Source: Azolla caroliniana
Taxonomy: Eukaryota > Polypodiophyta
NCBI GenBank assembly: GCA_043228905.1
Contig: JBHGNT010000001.1
Location: 5,456,001 to 5,520,000, forward strand
Direction of reading: 5' to 3'
Length of the DNA stretch: 64,000 nt
This document shows, piece after piece, positions 1 to 11,095 of the stretch. Positions within the stretch are counted from its first letter, which is position 1. Each line of letters opens with the position of its first letter. The notes under the pieces were generated by a model. The model was not told the origin of the DNA. It saw nothing but the letters and a program-made list of their open reading frames with translations, and did no database searches. The position numbers were made by a program, and so were the translations under genes.

Positions 1-3000
1 CCTGCCTTGGTCACCACAATCAAAAGTTTTCTGAACCCATTATGGTCCCTTGACATCTTTGTTTTGTCACCGCTTTTCAATCGCAATGCTTGGACGGCTG
101 TGATTTCTTCGGGGTTTGCAAGCATCAGGGTTGCCTTCAGCTTCAGCCAGTGATCCTTCAGCCATTCAACAAGGCTATGCTCAACTTTTGCCACTGAAAC
201 ACCCTCTTTCTCCAGAGGGAGCTCAGCCGTTGAAGCCTCTAGAATACAAGCCAATCCATCCTCCCTATCCCATACTACTTCTCCTTGTTGAAGCAAAGTC
301 AAAGAGCTGTCCATTGTCACTAGTAACACTCGAAAACCATGAGACTTATCATTTCGAATGTAATCATTTAAGTAAGCTCTCTGAACAACACCTTTTTGAG
401 GAGCAAGTCCAATAAACTCGGTAGAAATCTTATTCTCTCCATCTTGATGCAGAATAATATGTACTGCAATTTTATTCACAGCGATTTGTTGCACCACAGA
501 AAATGCACTCTTTATGTCTGGTAGCTCAAGACCATTAGTGATCACAGTAGAACCTTCAAATGTTTTGATAACTTCCAAATTATCATGTGGAAGGCCTGAT
601 TTCACTAGCACAAATTGATTGCTAAACTGAAGAGCAAAGATAGCATCAATAGTTTCTGCAAGTAGCTGCGGCTTTCCAATACCCTCTGGTATGAGTTGCT
701 TAATATTGATCACATGGACTACTGATTGATCAATTGACACAATTACTAGGTTTTCTCCTGGAGCATCCAAGGCTACAGCTGAATTTCCATTGATTATGAG
801 CTCACCAGTGGAAAGTTCTCCCTCATACTTGAATATTTTTCTTACCTTATTGTGACCAGTACTCACATCTATCTCCCATATAGCAATCTCTGATGAGCCC
901 AAAAATCCAATTCCATAAAGATTTTCCTCATCACCAGAGTAAATGATCTTTTTCAATTTTATTTCCCTGTCATCACTGTCACATCAAAACATACAAATGG
1001 AAAATCATGATCAAATTCATTTCCCAGTCATCATTACCACTGTGGCATGTCATCAATCAAATACCTAAATCTGCAAACAATACCTGGATTTTGAGAGCTT
1101 GGCTGTCCACAGAAGTTCCCCATCTATGCTTGAAATACCATGTAGAACTGCATCCCCTACAACCAAGAGAAGCTTCCCTCGGGTAGGTAGTTGAACCTGA
1201 GATTAAGTTCAAAACTTTTGTATCGTGAACGAACACAAACTTATGGAAACCAAATTCCCATATTGCAGATGATTAAAAGTAGTATGCATTGCATTTAAAA
1301 ATGGATTCATGAGCAATGATTTGAAGATCAATGATATCTTCATAGACAAGGATGGTAATGAGCAGATTCAGATCTGTATACCAGATCTTCATATGCGCAC
1401 ATTTATTTTACACACTTTGCAAACAAATTCCACTAAACATATAGATTATCTTATGCTGAAATATCATTAAAGCAATCAATGTGAAATCTCAGGTCTGCTT
1501 TTATAGTATTATGACACTAGTGCTTTTCTTCTTGTAAGGGAATCAGGCTAATAGTCATGAAATATGTTTCAAGTATGATTTCTGACCTCAGATTAGAGGA
1601 CCTGAAATATATATTTTGTGCCAATCAAATTATTCCTTCAACATACGCTAAAATGGTGAGAAGTTTAATCAACATATTTTGATCGTCAAAATAATATCAG
1701 CACAGTAGCAAATGGACTGAGCACTTGCTATTACCGATGACACATGAAGTACTGGCTGTATTCCCGGAGATTGTAAGAATGTCTCCCACATCAAATGGCC
1801 ATCTGGGAGATTCCATGCTCTAATTATACTTCCCTTCTTGGATAATGTTACCACATCTGCAGAATAAATGAAATGGTCAAAAAATTAGCCACCACCATTA
1901 ATTTTTTAGCAGTATTAAACAAATTGCCTTACATTTTCCAAGAACTATCTCCAAGCCATCAATTGGATCTGAATCCCCCAGCACATGTTTCCAAACTGCA
2001 GTTATATAACAGATAAGAAATAATAAATTAAGCCCAGACAAATATGTATGATATTTTCATTGTCCAAAAATAAAAGCCTTACAAATTTCTCCTCTTCGGA
2101 GATTGAGGGATGCAAGTACATTCTGTTCTGTGGCGACAATTACACGTTTCCTTCCAGCACCTTGTGTCTGAAATGTTGCATGCTTAACCTTTCCGAGATA
2201 GTGCTGATGCCTGCATCACAGACCACGTGTGATCAAAATTGTGACATAAAACTCACAAAAATTCAAAGATTTATAAGAGGTCTTTTAATAGCATATATAC
2301 CACTGTTATATTAAAACTTGAACTCCAAAAAATAGGTGTTAACATCCTTCACAAATTACATAGAAACACAAACTTTGGATCACTTCTGTCTGGTAGGAGC
2401 AAATGACGAATAGTTCACTTCGGGAGTGCACCCAAGAATGGTCAAATGAGGACTGTAGACAGAGAAACAGAAAAAAAGCTTACCCAGATTACTAAGCATG
2501 CGAGATTGGGCATATGGGAGTTCTTACACACAGGAAATGGATAGGAGGCATTTTATACCATCTATACATAAATAGAGATGCAATGATAGCCTAGCACAGA
2601 CATGGGGAGCCATTGGGGAGCCATATGCAAATACCATGTACTGCATCATCATCAGCTTCTGACATCGCATGCTAAAGCTATGCATATACATGCCAAGTGA
2701 CAAAGAGGATGCACGCCTTTCAAGTTAACAAAGAGGATACAAAAAACTATCAATCAGTCGTTCACTGGCTCTATACATGAGGTATATCTTCACACAAAAA
2801 ATCCATAATATTTTGTTACCTATTTTCATATCCTATCATGTTTTAAATATTTTGTGCAACTGCCATTAAAAAGTAACGTTATCATGTCTACGACCTTTGC
2901 ATACGGCATAGTCTGTTCACAGAAAGCTGTGAGATTCGAGAATTATCCTCTCCATATTTACATGATTTAATCAAGGTAGTGAACTCATACAACATTTACC

Positions 3001-4189
3001 TGCATTCGCAGGATGCTACAAAACTCAAGGAAATATCCTACACGAATGAATAACAGCACAATCTTTTCCAAACCTACGAAACAAAATGTCCTCAACCATT
3101 GAATCTCTTCAAATGTGATTCAACAATTGGTTTCTTAATATCTAACCAGAAATAGGCATCATTAACAGGATTTATAATAATGTGATTTCTGCAGTATTAT
3201 AGCATTACGTCAACATCCAAAATACCATATAAATTGTAACAAAGTTTAAACAGATCTGAGCCGATTCACGTATTTCAAAAAACGAGGAGAAATTATCTAA
3301 ATGCCTTCTTTCTTTTGTAATATCATGTGATGTCATGTTAATGTATCCATCTTCCTTGCTTTTGATATAACATCACAGTAAAATTCCCTTTCTTGCTTCT
3401 AGATTCCAAAAGACAATATTTCATCTGTATTGCTTCTTTACCTAGCCAATATTGATTTACCTTTATTTCAACTGTATACAGTATTTCATCTTTCTTGCCT
3501 CTGATATACAATATTTAACCTTTTTTCCATCTGGAATACTCAGACGATATTTCATCTTCTATTACATCTGATATATAAATTTTTCATATTTCTTGTTTTT
3601 GATAGGCATATACAACATTTTCATCTTTCTTGGTCCTGATATACCATGTCCTTAGACAATATTTTATCTTCCTTACATCGATCTTGGTTTTGATTATTGA
3701 TATACCTACAAAATTTAACCTTTCTTGGTTCTCATATACAAAAAATCCATCTCTCTTGCATCTGAAATACAGCGTTTTCACCTCCTCTTGCATCATAGAT
3801 ACAATGTTTTCACCTTCTCTTGCATCTGATATACAACACAATTCACCTTTTCTTGCATCTGGTACACAATGCATATCACCTCCCTTGGAAACGCAAGTTT
3901 TCACATTTCTTGCTTTGGACATGACCTAGATCCTGTTGGATGATTTTTCAGATCGCTAGAGCATGGAGAAGAAACGTTCAATATGTGCAATGAGGTTTCC
4001 CAACAGTCGATTTTTCATGCACAAGTAGAACACGCACGCACACGCACACGCACACGCAGATACACACACAGATGCTTACCAGTCCCATATCCCTACTTGA
4101 TCCTCGAAGATGGAGAAGCAGGGAAGGAAAAAGAAAGACGCAGTGAGAGCGAGGAGGAGGAACAACGGCGGCGCGACAGAAGAAGTCAT
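1..4189 (-). CDS. EMC1: ER membrane protein complex subunit 1 (5' part, runs off left edge)
   Basis: EMC1 is the large lumenal beta-propeller subunit of the ER membrane protein complex, which inserts tail-anchored and multipass proteins. Six exons can be spliced in frame on the minus strand: 4080-4189, 2083-2210, 1933-1995, 1735-1856, 1084-1196 and 1-975. All introns are GT-AG, and intron 1 is long (2211-4079). The start at 4189 gives a hydrophobic signal peptide (FLLLALTASFFFLP) followed by the EMC1 N-terminus with FEDQVGIWDW. Family landmarks follow: GKVKHATFQTQ, LASLNLRRGEI, WKHVLGDSDPIDG, TLSKKGSIIRAWNLPDG, LLWTAKL, and near the window edge WDREDGLACI, EKEGVSVAKVEHSL and TRDHNGFRKLL. These cover about 504 residues, roughly the N-terminal half of a ~980-residue family. 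The C-terminal DUF1620 domain and membrane anchor lie outside the window. No breaks were seen. Confidence 0.93.
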
Positions 4190-5759
4190 CAGAGAATCGA
4201 TCTCGTTTCGCCGTTCCGCGGGAGCCGAAGCAGTAGTAGTAGAAGAAGAAGAAGGGGGGACTCAGGAGCAGACGACGGAAACCTTCGATTCTCTTTTTGT
4301 ATAATTTGTAAAATATACGTATGTGGTGTGGTACATACATATATGCAATAAGTTAAAGTTAAATAGCAGTCAATAAGTCGTCTTCAGCCCACCCCTCTTA
4401 CACGCTCTGCTCTTTTGCTTCTCTTTTTTAAGTGTGTCATTTTCTACCGACTGGGTCGTGGCACTAGTAGTGATAGTAGTACATATTAGTATTCATCACA
4501 GTGATCTGGTGCTAATGCTAGATAGATAGATAAGTCTTCTTCTCCATGTTTTATCCCTTGCCAAAGTGCTTTGTACCATTGATTGTTCGTTCATCCAAGC
4601 CTTGTTATAGAGCAACATACCTTCTATTGTTCTGGTGGTGTGGCATTAACTATGTCTGTACACTTGGATGTGATTAGGAGAGGAAGGAACAACTATAGCA
4701 CTAAGGAAAGGGACAAAGGAATTATGATACATGTGGCGTGATGTGAAAGGCCCAATGGCTTTATAAAAGGTGTCTTTTAAGCTTCCTCTTGACTTGTAGT
4801 AAAGTTGAGCTAGACCTTAAGCCTCCCTTAATACCTTCCATTCTCATTAGTTTATATCATTGATTATTTACCTAAATCAATCTCATCTTAAGATCCAAAA
4901 CTCAAAGTCTTAATTGTAAGTGTCTAGGCAATTCAATGTATAGCTCTTGCGGAGCATCCTGTCTCTTAAATTAAGTACCTTGGTTTCCTTTCATTCTCAC
5001 CATTGCTTGGAATTCACACATGAATTTCTCACCATGCACATCTATTTGCGTTACTTTCAAAGAGCTTGTAATGGTTGCTCATGCCCCCAAATTGTCTCAA
5101 TCTCTTAAATTGCTTTTCCTTCCTTTTGTTGCAATAAATCCTGGATAATTTAGTAAATCTTCCATATGTTCGCTACCACGTGATTCAAAGTAAATGCAAT
5201 CATTCCATTTAACAAAGACGAGGGAATATAATAGTTATCAATACTTCATCTATTAAGCACAAGGGCAGCCATAATATATAGATTGCATCGCTTTTAATTT
5301 AGCCATACCAAATGAGCTAGAGTAAATAGCAAGACCATCATATTCTCATTGTCAAAGAAATGTAGTTGTCTGGTTAGTTAAATTTGGGTTTGGCATTCCC
5401 TTCATAGAATTCAAAACTTATTTCAAGTAGATGGCTACAAATTAAGTGGGAGCAAAGAAAAGCTAGAATGGTTTAACAAACATACATTGATTCAATGTCA
5501 TGCCTTTCTTTACATGCTTTGCGATAAATGCATTAACTTGATATGACAACACAAGTTTTGAAATCCTTAAACTCAACCCAACCAAGTCTTGTTGCTTGTT
5601 AAGCAAAAGATCTCTATAGTCATCTAGAATAAGGCTAAGTTTACGAGACTAAATAAAACCTCATAGAAAAAATTCGTTATTATGTAATCGGAGCTCTCCA
5701 CACGAGGTGAAATGAAAGAGCATGAAGGTGTATGAAACATAATTTTTAAGAAACAAAAT
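4190..5759. other. spacer between EMC1 and GNAT genes
   Basis: This holds the EMC1 leader and promoter at the left and then AT-rich DNA. I see no coding sequence, RNA gene or repeat I can name. The EMC1 upstream part (about 4190-4260) contains GAA/TTC-rich stretches likely to be 5' UTR. Confidence 0.6.
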
Positions 5760-6908
5760 TTAAGTAGTGTCAAAATCAATAAACATTCGATGTGCATCTC
5801 GACGTGGAGCATAGTAACTGGTCACTACAGTGTCCAGTTTGAACCCAACCTTCTTATACAAATTCATAGCTGCATCCCTTGTTGGGTCAACATGAAGAGT
5901 CACTCGACAAATGGGCCTCTCCCTACACTTGGCAATCGCAGCCTTTAACAAAGCCTCGCCATAACCTTGTCGACGACAACATTCTCTCACTGCAAGAGAA
6001 AAACCGAATAAGATTCAATGTACCTAATGGGGACAAAACTAATTTTGAAACATGTCTTGTAATCTCTTGAGCAACGAAAAAAATTGACTTAAGGGTAAGC
6101 TTAGAATTGCCAGATAATCACCTTGAACTATCCATGGACACTGAACAAAAAAATGATAATCACGCATAATCATAGCTAGTTTGATTTGCTTTTTAGCCAG
6201 GGAAATATGAAAGCCAAAGACTCATTGAAGGATTCACATCTTATGGAACTCTAAAAATATAATGGTGTTTGGGGGTTAATTTGTTCGGCATTCCATAGCA
6301 TTTGGGCTTATTTCTGTTCAATATTTGTAACAAAATCTTTAAAGCTTTGTAATTTGCACAATCATCAACTTCATAATGCATGGCCCTGATAAATTTCTGC
6401 CTTTGCGTACACCATTTCATTTTTCCCTTTCAACATACAAGAAAGAGGGGGTATTTTAGGGTTTCTCTTTTGTGTGTGCGAACATATCTGAAGGTTTCTT
6501 TTCTAAAACACGAAATACGGTGCAAATGTTTTTAGGGTTTCTCTTTGCATAAACAAGAACTAACTAACCTGCAAGTTTGATGATAGACGCGGCCATGGAC
6601 GATGTGAAGCTGAAGATGACATAGCCAGCAACAGAGAACAACAGTGGATCTCCTTCTTCTTCCACTGCTTCTTCTTCTTCTTCTTCTTTCCTTCGTTTCT
6701 GCTTCTTCCTCTGATCATCAACCATGGCATAGAGGATTCCAGTGTTCTTCTTCCTGGCCTCCATCTCTAAAGAATTGGAGAGGGACTCGTGTTTTGGGAA
6801 GAGATGGCGTTCAAGCTTCACAATCTCTTGAAGAAGAAGGAGAGGGGCAAGATGGGCTTCTTCTGTGTTATCTCTTCTCTTGCTCAGCTTCAGCTCTCTG
6901 ACCTCCAT
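5760..6908 (-). CDS. GNAT-family N-acetyltransferase (189 aa, two exons)
   Basis: This is a small acyl-CoA N-acyltransferase that moves an acetyl group from acetyl-CoA to an amine; the substrate cannot be read from sequence. Exon 1 is 6569-6908 and exon 2 is 5760-5989, joined by a GT-AG intron with phase 1. The protein starts MEVRELKLSK. It has a Lys/Arg-then-Glu low-complexity insert at residues ~66-87, a beta strand region FSVAGYVIFSF, and the acetyl-CoA pyrophosphate loop RRQGYG at residues 119-124 (R/QxxGxG). The typical GNAT C-terminal block HVDPTRDAAMNLYKKVGF and a final YYAPRRDAHRMFIDFD follow. The arrangement matches uncharacterised plant NAT-superfamily proteins that resemble the catalytic subunits of N-terminal acetyltransferases. 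The acidic insert is unusual and may loop out of the fold. I am confident of the family and not of the substrate. Confidence 0.88.
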
Positions 6909-8164
6909 GACGCATCGAGGAACCCTTCACAAAAGTGGCATTTGCAATATCATTAGGCACATCAAATAACAGTATAATCTCTGAGCTATCAAATTAAGAG
7001 AGGATTGGGGGGGACAGTTACTCCTTAAGTTCGTTTACTATGTGTATTTCATCAATTACTTTATGTATTACATCGGGTCATAGTCTTAAGTTTCCATTAT
7101 TTCGTCGAATTGTAGTCCGAGTTTCCATTATTTCAATGATGGTTTGTAGAGAAGAGCCATCAATATTTCTTTTTAACTTGTGATCCTAGTGGCATGGGAA
7201 TTATCAACATTCAATTTATTCATGCCCTCCTTATGTATTGACTCTTTTACCGCAAACAACTAAATATTTTGTTGTTTTCCCTTCTTGCCGTTCATTATGT
7301 TTTTTATATACATGTCAATTGCAATTTTGCATACATGGGAATCTACCCAACTACTTGTCGTGGTTTGTCAAAATGCAAGATTTTGTGTGATTCATATATA
7401 TATGTGGACTTTTCAATGTTCAATGTTACCCATCAAAGTTTATTGTTTTGTTGCTTACTATAAGAATCTAAGTTAATGTCAGTCATATGAAAGGAGAAAA
7501 TTGGGTGTTAGATCACTCTTAACACCCCCGACAAAGGTAAGAGATGGATCCTCCCCCATCAGCATCCCATACCACTGAGTTCCACTATGGATCGTGCCTT
7601 GTGTTTTGCAAAAGGAGGAACATGTGTATGGACCTAGAGTTTTGCCACCTTGTCAATGTCTCTATGTGATATGATGACCCCTTTCATGAAGGTAGTTAGC
7701 CTTCTTTTATAGACTCAAACACTGGGCCTTTATTTGTTTCACATTTGACTACGTTATTAGAAGTTGTGAAGTGATGAAACACTCCAAAGTTATCTCCCGC
7801 CATAGGATTGAGAATAACTCAATCCATAACTTCCATTCCCAATGAATTAGCGTACATATATTGACCTTACGGTTAGAGAACTACGATTATGCTCGTAACA
7901 ATTGCCATATGTATATTGCTTACTTTAATTTTATTACCAATGGAGGATGTTTTTTATGGAAAAAAGGGTGTGACAATTAGGAAACCATGTCTCCTAGGAC
8001 TTGGGACAAACCCATATGGACATATGACATGTGGTGGTTTGGGAACCTTAGATGTTGAGCTACACGAGGGAACTAGTTAACCCCTTCATTAGGACATATT
8101 AAGACGTTGTTGAAACTCTATTGGTGAGGCTAAGCTCTCTTATTTAGATCCGTTATTCAACATG
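6909..8164. other. spacer, no gene seen
   Basis: AT-rich spacer between the GNAT promoter and the left target duplication of the Ty3 element. Short open frames exist, but none resembles a known family and codon patterns look random. The GNAT promoter should lie in roughly 6909-7100. Confidence 0.5.
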
Positions 8165-8179
8165 TAAGGTGTTACGGGA

Positions 8180-9643
8180 AAGTATCCTGATGACAATTAT
8201 TTTGCAAAATACTGGGCAAGAGTCGAGTCTGGAACAGACACCACCACACCCTCGAAGGAATACTTCCACATTGCTAACGGTCTGCTCTACCGTAATGGGA
8301 AGGTTTGTGTTCCAGATTTACCTGAGGTCAAAAAGAGAATTCTTTTTGAATGCCATGATGCACCCTCAGCAGGGCACCCTGGAATACATCGTACACTCGT
8401 TCTCATCTCCACTCAATTTTATTGGCCTAAGATGCGTCCTGACATACATAGCTATGTGACTAAATGTCACCAATGTCAGGTTAACAAAGCCGAGCGACTT
8501 AAAGCCGCAGGACTTTTACATCCCTTGGACATTCCCAATAATAAGTGGGAAAGTATATCCATGGATTTTATTGTTAGCCTTCCTCGCACCCAAAAAGGTC
8601 ATGATGCCATATGGGTTGTGGTTGACAGACTAACTAAAATGGCCAGATTTATTGCTACTAAAACCACGGTAACAGCTCCTGAATTGGCTTACCAATTTGT
8701 TGATGAGTTATTTCGTTTTTACGGGTTACCGATGGATATCGTGAGTGACCGAGATCCGAAGTTTACTAGTGACTTCTGGACGCAAGTCTTTAAGAAGTTA
8801 GAAACTACGTTGAGCATGAGCTCCATGGATCATCCTCAATCCGATGGACAGACAGAACGAGTAAATCAAATTATTGAGGACATGCTTCGAGCATACGTTG
8901 GTGCAAAACCAACAAAATGGGAACGTTACCTCCCAATTTTGGAGTTTGCTTATAACAGCTCCAAGCATACGTCGACGGGATATAGTCCTTTTATGTTGAT
9001 GTATGGATTTCAGCCACGAGCCCCGATTGATGTTAATATACATCATGATGAGTTGCGAAGTACGCAAAACTTTCTTCGGGATATGCAAGATATGTTGCAT
9101 ATTGCACGGGATAATATAAAAACAGCTCAAGATAGAGCGCGTTTTTATGCCGATCATCACAGGCAACCTCGTGTATTCAGCCCTGGACAAAAGGTATTTT
9201 TACGTGTACCTCACAATTCTAAGACATTGTCTACGGGTAAGTGCGCTAAGTTAGCCCCACGGTTTTGTGGACCTTTTACAGTCCTCAAACGCATTGGATC
9301 ATCAGCCTATCGTCTCGCTCTTCCCGATGGTGTTGGAATCCATCCAGTCTTTCATGTAAGTCGTCTAAAAGAACTTCTAGGTTCTGGCGACAATACAGTT
9401 ACAACTGAAACTCTGGTTACTTCTGAAGATTTATCTTCTAAACCACATGTACCAGAAAGAATTCTCGATGTTAAAACAAAAAAATTACGTGCTAAGGAAA
9501 TCCGAGAATTTAAAATAAAATGGATGGATAAATCAATCAAAGATGCCACATGGGAACGCGAAACGACTCTAAGAACTAACTTCCCTAACTTTCCATTGCA
9601 AGAGTGCAATGTTTTAAAGAGGGGGAGTATGTTACGGGCATGA
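8180..9643 (+). pseudogene. Ty3/gypsy pol 3' fragment: zinc finger, integrase, chromodomain
   Basis: This is an uninterrupted reading frame of ~487 codons beginning abruptly at the deletion joint. In order it shows the integrase zinc finger (GHPGIHRT, then CHQC, an HHCC finger), the DDE core (SMDFIVSLP; IVSDRDPKFTSDF; SDGQTERVNQ), the GPF motif (APRFCGPFTVLKR), VFHVSRLKE, and a C-terminal chromodomain (PERILDVKTKKLRAKEIREF, then KWMDKSIKDATWE). The chromodomain places it with chromoviruses. The frame runs through the polypurine tract and stops 14 bases into the LTR. The lack of stops or frameshifts indicates a young copy. It lacks the start, gag, protease and reverse transcriptase, so it is a fragment and not a functional gene. 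Confidence 0.9.
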
Positions 9644-10107
9644 CCATATAATATCCCGTGGTGAGAATTGTCGTAGTATTCTATACACGTGGATAAGTGT
9701 GAGGGTTAAACAAAGAGTCTAAAGAAGGGGAGGATTACTTTTAATCCTCGGGATTGAGACAACCCATGAGGCCAAGTGTGAACATGGCTGGGGGCCTTGA
9801 GAATTACTATAAATAAGAGGCCTAGCTACCCTCATTTGGGCATGCATTGACTACGTCGAGACTCTGTCCGTGAGTGGAACGACTCTTGTAGCAAGCGCGC
9901 TATCGTCCAGGTACGACTCGACGCCAAGGCGGTGGTATGGGACGCCGATCGAGGCTCGAGTCCGTCTCGATCCCTTCGCTCGGGGGTGGTCGGGTGGATC
10001 GGCACCCTTCTTTCTCTCTTTTTCTCTCTATTCTTTCTAGATCTATCATTGATATTTCCTTATTTTATGCTTACTTTAGTACCTAATCTCTAATATAAGG
10101 CACAACA
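9630..10107 (+). repeat. 3' LTR of the Ty3 element
   Basis: 478 bp from TGTTACGGGC to ACAACA. It is preceded by a purine-rich tract AAAGAGGGGGAG at 9616-9627, the plus-strand primer, and followed directly by the TAAGG target duplication. It contains a TATA box near 9808 and CpG-rich leader sequence downstream of it. Confidence 0.88.
9808..9815 (+). promoter_or_regulatory. TATA box of the Ty3 LTR promoter
   Basis: TATAAATA lies ~180 bp into the LTR, the expected place for the U3 promoter. Transcription would start about 30 bp downstream. With the internal region deleted it could only drive flanking DNA, such as the RimP-like gene about 1.3 kb downstream. Confidence 0.55.
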
Positions 10108-10112
10108 TAAGG

Positions 10113-10960
10113 TTCTATTTAGAAGTATGGGGCATGGATTGTATTTTATGTCTATCCCTCGATCGAGAGCGGTTGGCATGGTTAAGCATCCTTCATCTAT
10201 TATTTTCCTTAATCTCTTATTCATATGCTCATGATTAGTATGATCCATAATATAATTGCTATTATATCCCAACAGTTTATAACTAATCAAATGCATATGT
10301 TTGACATTTCTATGTCAAATGTGACCATTATTAGAACAATACACATGGACCTATAACCCTCCTCTTAATGTGCTTAACGATCATTCGAGTATGAGTTCAA
10401 TATCATGTTTCTTTAGTTAAATGACAACATCAATTGCTATTATGAAGGAGTTTTAGAACAATCTTGAAAACTCATACGAGCCAAGAACCCACTATAGTTG
10501 GAGTATGATGTGACATTACCCCAGTAGAATGTTCATCGTAACACCATCAATGATGGTTGGAGCATGACGTTACACATATACCAATATGAAGGGTAACATG
10601 AAACTCGACATCTTCTTCCCACCAACAAATGACATTATAAGAAGGGTTATAGACTACAACACATTCCAATGGTCAAATGTGCTAGAAGTCTTAGACACTT
10701 GCAAACCTTTGGAATCATTGAAGTGGCCCTAACATCCATCATCCATGTTATGGTTATGCTACATCCTATGGTGCTATTCAGGACTAGAGTCGTGTTAAAA
10801 AAACACTAGGGCAATGAGTCTCAAAGACAACCATAGAATGTCCCAATGAGAAGTTTTGAAGAACACTAGGGCACGCGGACACCCCGAGACAACCATAGAA
10901 TGTCTCGACAAGAATGCATTATGCGACCAAGAAGTTTTGAAGAATTTATGGAGGGCCATT
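10113..10960. other. spacer with a 60-bp direct duplication
   Basis: No gene seen. From 10802 and again from 10862 the phrase AACACTAGGGCA, then AGACAACCATAGAATGTC, then AAGTTTTGAAG recurs, so the region about 10802-10945 is an imperfect tandem pair with extra sequence in the second copy. Confidence 0.5.
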
Positions 10961-11015
10961 AAACCCTAAATTTATGTAGTTACTAAATTGTGGTCTCTCA
11001 CCATTAAACCCTAAA
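10961..11015 (+). promoter_or_regulatory. paired telo-boxes upstream of the RimP-like gene
   Basis: AAACCCTAAA occurs at 10961-10970 and 11006-11015, with GGGCCA directly before the first copy. The telo-box with a nearby GGGCC element is the known promoter signature of plant genes for ribosome and translation components. It lies 80-135 bp before the RimP-like start codon, which fits a ribosome maturation role. The function of these copies is inferred. Confidence 0.5.
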
Positions 11016-11095
11016 CCCCTCTTCACCATACAACTTCCATCTGGCTAAGGAGACCACCAGAAAACCAGAAAAACAGAGAGCGACCATACCTATCC

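Larger units (their letters stand above)
8170..10107 (+). mobile_element. internally deleted Ty3/gypsy (chromovirus-like) retrotransposon
   Basis: The element is bounded by a 5-bp target duplication TAAGG at 8165-8169 and 10108-10112. It starts with TGTTACGGG at 8170, the same nine bases that start the 3' LTR at 9630, and ends with CA at 10107. All but about nine bases of the 5' LTR, the primer site, gag, protease, reverse transcriptase and most of RNase H are missing. What remains is the RNase H/integrase end of pol plus a complete 3' LTR. This is the outcome of a deletion inside an inserted element rather than a truncated insertion, because both target duplications survive. It cannot move by itself. 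Confidence 0.88.
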
